A stretch of DNA of 17,622 nucleotides, taken from positions 1 to 17,622 of the forward strand of contig CAZAEL010000048.1 of NCBI GenBank assembly GCA_964484135.1, written 5' to 3'. Source of the stretch: CAZAEL01 sp964484135. GTDB taxonomy: Bacteria; Elusimicrobiota; Elusimicrobia; FEN-1173. The notes beneath the pieces are model-generated. The model was not told the DNA's origin. It did not search any database and saw only the letters and a program-made list of their open reading frames with translations. Of the stretch, positions 17,501 to 17,622 are shown piece after piece; the first letter of the stretch is position 1, and each line of letters begins with the position of its first letter. The translations under genes were made by a program, and so were the position numbers.

Positions 17501-17622
17501 TTTTCGACAAGGACCGAAAGGCGTTGGTCCGCGAGGTGATGCGGGCCAAAACGCCGGAGGCCCGGCGAGCCGCCGAGGTCGCCCTCCGGGCCCACGAATA
17601 CGTCTTCGACCTGCCCCCGGCC
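5380..17622 (+). CDS. Giant secreted multidomain protein with GDH, PEPCK, FBPase-II and malate synthase domains (3' end outside window)
   Basis: One frame is open from ATG 5380 to the last base: 4081 codons and no stop. I read it codon by codon, and recognisable protein families continue throughout in this single frame, which rules out frameshifts between them. The start has AAGGGG (5369-5374) 5 nt upstream. ATG 5425 (residue 16) would give a more typical 27-aa signal peptide and is the main alternative. Order: signal peptide (1-42), ChaN/TraB-like domain (148-600), linker, NAD-glutamate dehydrogenase (860-1607), membrane cluster (1628-1774), GTP-type PEP carboxykinase (1788-2394), GlpX-like domain (2440-2828), TPR-like helices (2868-3087), M50-like membrane domain (3088-3227), malate synthase A-like domain (3301-3927) and an unassigned helical tail. 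A Sec signal in front of domains that normally need cytoplasmic NAD, GTP and acetyl-CoA is paradoxical. Giant genes are known from Omnitrophota; the function is unknown. Confidence 0.93.
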   Translation, partial: MNRFTPSEMIRAKEPMKGRKCLAGVMAFVFFYSTVAAPLAEANFWQERQEALKETRSDASPRRDPAETDSPQYAQLPKALNDLKQALPALGVEKALPWSAVDPVSHGSTRALDLQIRLRRLPSWLASLPSAYGDIQKAHLAADADRRPLVVLIQDAHDIYPAQRNIAHMLDHFQTGLAKDRGAGGLVVGLEGSSGGFNLEPYRHFMKYGAARHNAVSDYMLRGGLISGPEFYGLSAEKEPLLWGVETPELYMANVQAYRDSLPAKIELKKFIEEAQRSLEPLKDRVYGPELRALDKGLAAYHRGEETLTAYVRRLGGQGVDLEPRFPNAAKLLEALSLEESLDFRQVEAERGELIQALAQRLSKEELSRLVNLSLAYRLGQIGYGAYYAELRKLADDNGAPLKKYPAFDRYIAYVLTTERIDRAALFGEIEGLKDAVTARLAVAPAQRELVRLSEDLRLLERLSSHEFGPVEWKRYETRREDLYAFGPRLESLAASAGVPLSALPVSLPALLSPFERFYRAAVARNDALTENLLKRCQVPGSKFNAKDVGSRPEPGARNTERPVAVLVAGGFHTPGVEEILRKKNVSYVTFAPKIGEVPGGSQYLDVFSGARTPLEKVLLGERLNLNPPAVFSIALPKEFAHLETVARRTYSSLLPALSQVEDVSRDDIRAILTDMNARLREDVELVAFEQEGPFRRVTVSFRGGQEISYMFVRRDKGRSDAAFGKEMKNLPRGYRVLSQGALVQEGAAAYDVALVVREPGAWRRLWLRVKNTLRRPAEPAVLSPQEATARLDALELGTKDKLKAYYKELADLAQKGDAVSYKKVLARLQATLAPMADILRRVRPYDALNGLKDPAVAGLSEPQLDLLRSASEFILQFEPEDSPLGADNGARLAGIKEAFVRHPEASRALAAYFEARFSPDASRRRQEDARRQELEAAIARVAEGQDRRILNLARELVDATLKTDYFVKDRISLGLRLDPSRIAAYRENKALFPDLPHGVIWVHVPYGAYGVHTRFQNVARGGLREMNANLPQLRNKVLIEGYSLARTQEFKNVDIPEGGSKGTFIFEPGLNAVASAIAYTDALMNFMQSHPQIIYRGPPEALDDDPLEVGPDEGTDAIGGIASARAHQKGLKIWRIFMTAKPPVLGGTPHMENNLLDPPVLGNRVTSQGVMTHLDETLKWLDIPADRPIRMKFTGGLDGDVGSGNVEIAIRKYGDRVKIVSISDGGGAAYDEEGLDHEELMRLYNGKLTIDNFDRSKLKGRAAFVATAQKDSPMLELGPEVLAHLNTRPLDPDILQSLGLPAGAVEVLERDGGRPVRVRVHGSHLRNLMFFMSRADVLVPGGGLKDTINDKNRGLMADQDGRYTVRAIVYGANVFTTPASNDFYEREGILIVPDEKANSVGVEVSSRMEVDSNLLWTLEQATPEKRRAYFAELLDKLKANAVKKNWALRLEKDRRPGDAMVTEISPSISREIVRLKSVILKADMSLQDPVVQAYLRDYFPTAVSLKDVARRIPQARLRAIAATALANDVVYNAGVGYVAETARAAGRSEADVLLTYARVARETRLNERKQEVYDLRFRIPAAEQMARLKALEAEHQAKVLEELKSGPKKEEPGRRMSIIPGNDAWEVGVAPLLESALVVYVVSKLTLAVLDSLGIPAGDTLWYFLVLQGMIGYFVALMLGPLHRVVGRLLNGLFGWGVNDPGAGPQVIHWVSFGAVFITAFMFETSGQGFYPVVSWAAGLGINLGVVDAMLLLLLGVYLAVYVLGHYTKNILEDPGKRMSVARPAPRGMEEVADALDNRHVREWVRGTVAGASEVQLVDESDDADLIEAAVAAGELVRTSDGNYVANSHPGDTARSEARTFVSTRNEADKGAYDNWRHTDDLRPEVTRRAREGMQGKKMYVIPYLMGPEGSPHSQVGVMVTDSAYVAINMIRMTRVGKAALRHLGDSGKFVKGVHVTGDLDNLKRTNAEDDDRYFVSFPEDREIWSFGSAYGGNALLGKKFHSLRQAGYDARKEGWLAEHMLIVEIINKRTGEKKYVAGAFPSASGKTNLSNLVPPDALGEDYEVRVIGDDIAWMFVGEDGQLRAINPERGMFGVAPGTNDRDNPNVMRGIEKGNVILTNVAVKIVDGRVVDYWWEKKGPRPTDFTGWRNWKGEPITEANADQPWAHPNSRFTMGLENLEGINLSDHWQDPEGVPISAFLFGGRMSQGEPLIRQLAGFADGVYDAAMMGVETTAAAEGQVGEVRRDPMAMRPFFSYNEGDYWAHWLNVMGRLGDNAPSFFHVNWFRRDADGNWLWPGFGENLRALLWALDRAEGRDNFADTPLGRVPAGADALDLRGLDVTAEDLDALLAYDPAFWEEEAQRRTEYLVKLKDQGVRVPQALIEAHRRFLAAVEARSRQEAFARSFPEGADLVFHRVAEVGTPVVLQEASSPLPAEDQAVVDRMTVELAHGHALAAFKAWMYSAVGSKIGKFGDYVATQELARWYNTRPFGLGTQAAEGARDDASTVADVYGLPALFGRPNQIEAYFANDPVEITERLQSAGYLGNVSIAAYNLQELNARRRLPAPMLRLPDQVYMLGVVGPKGSGVEIGLPADQVVEENMRRVARARGKDVRQVRVTGVLLRERHLDIINDALRVLGVTLEDIPAEARPFFVESDGAARLTREGLGAFKDLVKKGLGGQFLLKNRQGGALHLVTDGDLMPVAQIATDDADMAIGAGGVAESMIKVRNNYHSVDFQGRIISYLATMDGKADALQATDPAARTLRVEEKKGKVVDERRLAREAGLRLVDDQVAVVFDKETLTGGPNNLGIVTSPLGDGGTGTNNFVPELRPVEVLDGGRRVRVHVLITEPSGRMSVVPVVYETPLAGLELALRDATEDDRRAEILLAMGGLYGDLKMYDEARARLSEARRLAENPALRDLTEGLQAYYRGMREVLTAAKPDVDGAKADFQEAASKGVDAGSMMLQVIENGEPQTPSLSHYLDEVVKSSGEARDGALRAFTDFIVASGPQKYPTVVLLLTQLARLPEETYSDGEAGAILERILQAALDNPRFGARAGDLLTRLIQNPDKVSSSFHLAARSALGLTGHGRLGYGWVMSWRDPLRSIRSVMLLGILAFKEARHWVAAKLLGLEVFGFGIDRENLQGEVWVEQPSSPWKSLIFLLADPVGDILLGVAALALPFVAGFALQSAALGVLAGVLLLPFGYFLMQAGTVGSADDWREIRGLLGRGIGLRVRPELNAERFGDRTVNGRTVSLGRAITDITREVSGLISRAMSSRRRVLESDAPAAEKYAVSWDAEFSDADGEKLTFREIVQGMIRNFRGEEGGWRMNDEAPIPQDANPLSNPGLEITGPASLDMLINQVNAAAYGVTAAMPDKEDASLSWERPEGAPEDQPPAVFQGDEDLADLLAGTRGVSEDHVIAKKGQERRYRVSVPRDQWPAVFQRVPGLHLRTPYITVDGRPAPQIVPSYLIHALNNHGSLVRDGSGVYYYQPKVQTPEEALIVEKILRRVEDLVGVGRGTIKIKALYEEGRAGVHLPAIMWVWRSRLIGTNVGRWDYLGSLIEMWKDEAVFPDPQGIGMEADNMIPYQRVNALWNLMAGMKDGKLANAAPIGGMAAVMLYPKNDPYGRSRYNVKALRAMKRDKLRERLLGLIYVPDEPLADGQQPTLAEMLELVKQGKGRLYDTYRQSWVATPDKEYVAAGVAPLLAELEELQAMIDAPVEEVTIEGTTQKVPTVASGLTSAEKASWQKHGLLDRDGRITPWVITPDMMDSPEKLFSAESWGGKSLWDSLYTPPAVNAPGEADPAKGHVTAENIQHAFYMSAQYGFQILNGNYAAAIDDYQQNLRFMNDLATYRIFVGWLWTVFHHQAAVTKDGWLKAPKLTEDGVVPGENAVFLKAGTKMTPELFEQLWDLHNQWTAAFFAEQDRAAARNMVRRHAAARSGETDLTRQVADVLSRAYAQGPFNEVSLGDAAAQVAALLGVQPSAVEADIEAAAPRFDRSQASVIMDVLKRQLLSDRYLQHSPRVLFELTERPAEERAAVLDGIFDKDRKALVREVMRAKTPEARRAAEVALRAHEYVFDLPPA
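5821..7200 (+). other. ChaN/TraB-like N-terminal domain of the giant protein
   Basis: Residues 148-607. The hallmarks are VVLIQDAHDIYPAQRNIAHM (151-170), VVGLEGSSGG (187-196), GPEFYGLSAEKE and WGVETPELY, a long helical middle, then VAVLVAGGFHTPGVEEIL near residues 563-580. The pattern of strands with acidic or His residues (DAH, GLEG, GFHT) resembles the TraB/ChaN/EreA-like superfamily, several members of which bind metal or haem, or are proteases or esterases. I recognise the pattern but not a named family, so no activity is assigned. The domain is interrupted by a palindromic repeat insert before the GGFHT strand. The segment after it (about 7200-7960) has DDIRAILTDMNARLRED and mixed strands, unassigned, possibly the N-terminal part of the dehydrogenase. 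Confidence 0.45.
6988..7065 (+). repeat. Small palindromic repeat-like insert within the coding sequence
   Basis: CCGGGTTCC (6997-7005) and GGAACCCGG (7038-7046) are a perfect 9-bp inverted repeat around a 32-bp loop. CAAGTTC occurs twice (6991-6997 and 7005-7011) and a further GGAAC follows at 7052-7056. The insert encodes residues 537-562, a Pro/Gly/Ser-rich loop (QVPGSKF...RPEPGARNTER) unlike its surroundings, and base composition drops locally. It lies in frame just before a beta strand, where a loop would tolerate it. It resembles REP- or RPE-like palindromes that insert in frame into genes (inference). Confidence 0.5.
7960..10200 (+). other. NAD-glutamate dehydrogenase (large, GDH2-like) domain
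   Basis: Residues about 860-1607. Family landmarks in order: VDATLKTDYFVKDRISLGLR (960-979); HGVIWVHVPYGAYGVHTRF then VARGGLR; KNVDIPEGGSKGT with the expected catalytic Lys K1062; GPDEGTD with D1113; KPPVLGGTPHM; the nucleotide-binding block TGGLDGDVGSGNVEI (about 1197); SISDGGGAAYDEEGLD; and DVLVPGGGLKDTIN with VYGANVFTTPASNDFYE. These match the 115-kDa yeast GDH2-like enzymes, which convert glutamate to 2-oxoglutarate and ammonia with NAD. The residues I can judge are present, so activity is possible if NAD is available. The C-terminal part is helical and ends in a basic linker before the membrane segments. Confidence 0.82.
10261..10700 (+). other. Cluster of 4-5 membrane segments
   Basis: Residues 1628-1774. 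Hydrophobic stretches are LLESALVVYVVSKLTLAVL, WYFLVLQGMIGYFVALMLG, VIHWVSFGAVFITAFMF, and FYPVVSWAAGLGINLGVV running into AMLLLLLGVYLAVYVLGHY. With four spans the dehydrogenase and carboxykinase domains would lie on the same side of the membrane; with five they would lie on opposite sides. The sequence does not settle which. No active-site motif is apparent. It anchors the giant protein between two enzyme-like domains. Confidence 0.7.
10741..12560 (+). other. GTP-type phosphoenolpyruvate carboxykinase domain, P-loop Cys replaced by Ser
   Basis: Residues 1788-2394, close to the 600-620 aa of free PckG enzymes, which convert oxaloacetate plus GTP to PEP. Landmarks: DTARSEART with R1856 (Arg87 of the vertebrate enzyme); MYVIPYLMGPEGSPHSQVGV; FPEDREIWSFGSAYGGNALL followed by GKK (K2000/K2001); EGWLAEHM with H2021; P-loop AFPSASGKTN with S2046 and K2048; VIGDDIAWM with D2071/D2072; AINPERGMFGVAPGT; AHPNSRF; FGGR; DPMAMRPFF; and HVNWFRR with WPGFGEN. 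Thus Mn, substrate and phosphate ligands are present. The family's reactive P-loop cysteine (ACGKTN) is serine here; that cysteine is strongly conserved but not clearly essential, so activity is undecided. Confidence 0.93.
12700..13860 (+). other. Diverged class II fructose-1,6-bisphosphatase (GlpX)-like domain
   Basis: Residues about 2440-2828. The best-matching part is LPDQVYMLGVVGPKGSGVEI (2571-2590), followed by helices like those of GlpX, then TDGDLMPVAQIATDDADMAI and GAGGVAESM with E2721 where GlpX has GIGGAPEGV. Upstream, DPVEIT (D2530) aligns with the GlpX metal motif DPIEGT, EGARDDA (E2498) with EGEIDEA, and FGDY (D2474) possibly with RGDKN. An extra segment of about 50 residues precedes DGDLMP. 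Metal ligands appear largely kept but their motifs are eroded, so catalysis is uncertain. The free enzyme hydrolyses fructose 1,6-bisphosphate in gluconeogenesis. It follows the PEP carboxykinase domain, the other gluconeogenic step. Confidence 0.65.
13981..14640 (+). other. TPR-like helical region
   Basis: Residues 2868-3087. RRAEILLAMGGLYGDLKMYD followed by EARARLSEARRL is a good TPR unit (helix A, turn, helix B). A further run of amphipathic helices follows, including a partial unit TAAKPDVDGAKADFQEAASK. It is probably a protein-interaction spacer between the GlpX-like and membrane domains. The repeat units after the first are weak. Confidence 0.45.
14641..15060 (+). other. M50-protease-like membrane domain with a broken HExxH
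   Basis: Residues 3088-3227. The segment LLGILAFKEARHWVAAKLLG followed by LEVFGFGI has the layout of the first zinc-binding helix of site-2 proteases (HExGHxxAAxxxG followed by a strand), but the first His is Lys: K3115-E-A-R-H instead of HExxH. Two hydrophobic spans follow (about 14845-15000). SADDWREIRGLL lies where the second metal motif would be expected. If the relationship is right, the domain is a catalytically dead membrane anchor. Any plain membrane helix pair is the alternative. Confidence 0.4.
15280..17160 (+). other. Malate synthase A-like domain with altered active site
   Basis: Residues about 3301-3927, slightly longer than free AceB (about 530 aa). Landmarks in order: WRMNDEAPIPQDA and LEITGPASLDMLINQVN; PGLHLRTPYITVDG; GSGVYYYQPKVQTPEEA (GSGPYFYLPK in AceB); GTIKIKALYE; TNVGRWDYL (LNCGRWDYI); PIGGMAAVM (MGGMAA); SWVATP; and a C-terminal HVTAENIQHAFYMSAQYGF helix with a later WLWTVFHH (WQWIHH). 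Metal-ligand candidates Glu of KALYE and Asp of GRWDY are kept. The catalytic Asp of HDGTW is R3683 (YRQSW), and RVRGLH has become RVPGLH. The free enzyme joins glyoxylate and acetyl-CoA to malate. This copy is probably inactive or repurposed (inference). Confidence 0.85.
17161..17622 (+). other. Unassigned helical tail, continuing past the window
   Basis: Residues 3928-4081. The stretch is charged, Ala/Arg/Glu-rich and predicted helical (TRQVADVLSRAYAQ, LSDRYLQHSPRVLFELTERP, EVMRAKTPEARRAAEVALRA). I do not recognise a family. The frame is still open at the final codon, so at least one more domain probably follows. Confidence 0.6.

Noticed and set aside
5272..17595. Four very long minus-strand open frames (5272-7359, 7933-10167, 10309-13749, 13813-17595) opposite the giant gene
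   Set aside because: They mirror the high-GC third codon positions of the plus-strand gene. Their products are Gln/His/Arg/Val-rich with no recognisable motif, while the plus frame shows known families throughout.
1..17622. tRNA, rRNA, CRISPR array, insertion sequence or integrase
   Set aside because: I read both strands and saw no tRNA-like cloverleaf, rRNA signature, spaced repeats or transposase motifs.

Overview
The window is GC-rich, densely coded bacterial DNA with no RNA genes, insertion sequences or CRISPR. The giant secreted multidomain protein, the orphan response regulators with an excisionase-like DNA-binding head, and the EndoQ/UvrD pair suggest an uncultivated lineage such as Omnitrophota or Elusimicrobiota. 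That placement is an inference (about 50% sure); no marker gene is present to test it.

Left part (1-2312): a truncated exported protein and a response regulator overlap by ATGA on the minus strand. The regulator is divergent from an OmpR-family response regulator, which is followed 37 bp later by an exported peptide methionine sulfoxide reductase (MsrA). The shared intergenic region holds a TTGACA element, a perfect 16-bp AT-rich palindrome and phased TTTTGT direct repeats. No histidine kinase is visible.

Middle part (2323-5164, minus strand): a two-gene repair operon, EndoQ-type PHP endonuclease then a short UvrD-like helicase, separated by 7 bp. Both proteins end in a peptide resembling the beta-clamp-binding motif (QLSLL and QGTLF). 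The helicase lacks the usual 2B domain.

Right part (5380-17622, plus strand): one uninterrupted reading frame of at least 4081 codons that is still open at the window end. It starts with a Sec signal peptide. Reading it through, I recognise in order: a ChaN/TraB-like N-terminal domain carrying a small palindromic repeat insert; an NAD-glutamate dehydrogenase of the large GDH2-like type; a cluster of 4-5 membrane segments; a full-length GTP-type PEP carboxykinase with Ser in place of the P-loop Cys; a diverged class II fructose-1,6-bisphosphatase (GlpX) domain; a TPR-like helical stretch; an M50-protease-like membrane domain with a broken HExxH; and a full-length malate synthase A-like domain whose catalytic Asp position holds Arg. 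Its domains resemble central-carbon enzymes (glutamate, oxaloacetate/PEP, fructose bisphosphate, glyoxylate/malate) strung on one exported, membrane-anchored polypeptide. Some active sites look intact and others lost, so whether it is an enzyme assembly, a scaffold of repurposed pseudoenzymes, or a surface or predation protein is open. This is the main discovery candidate of the window.
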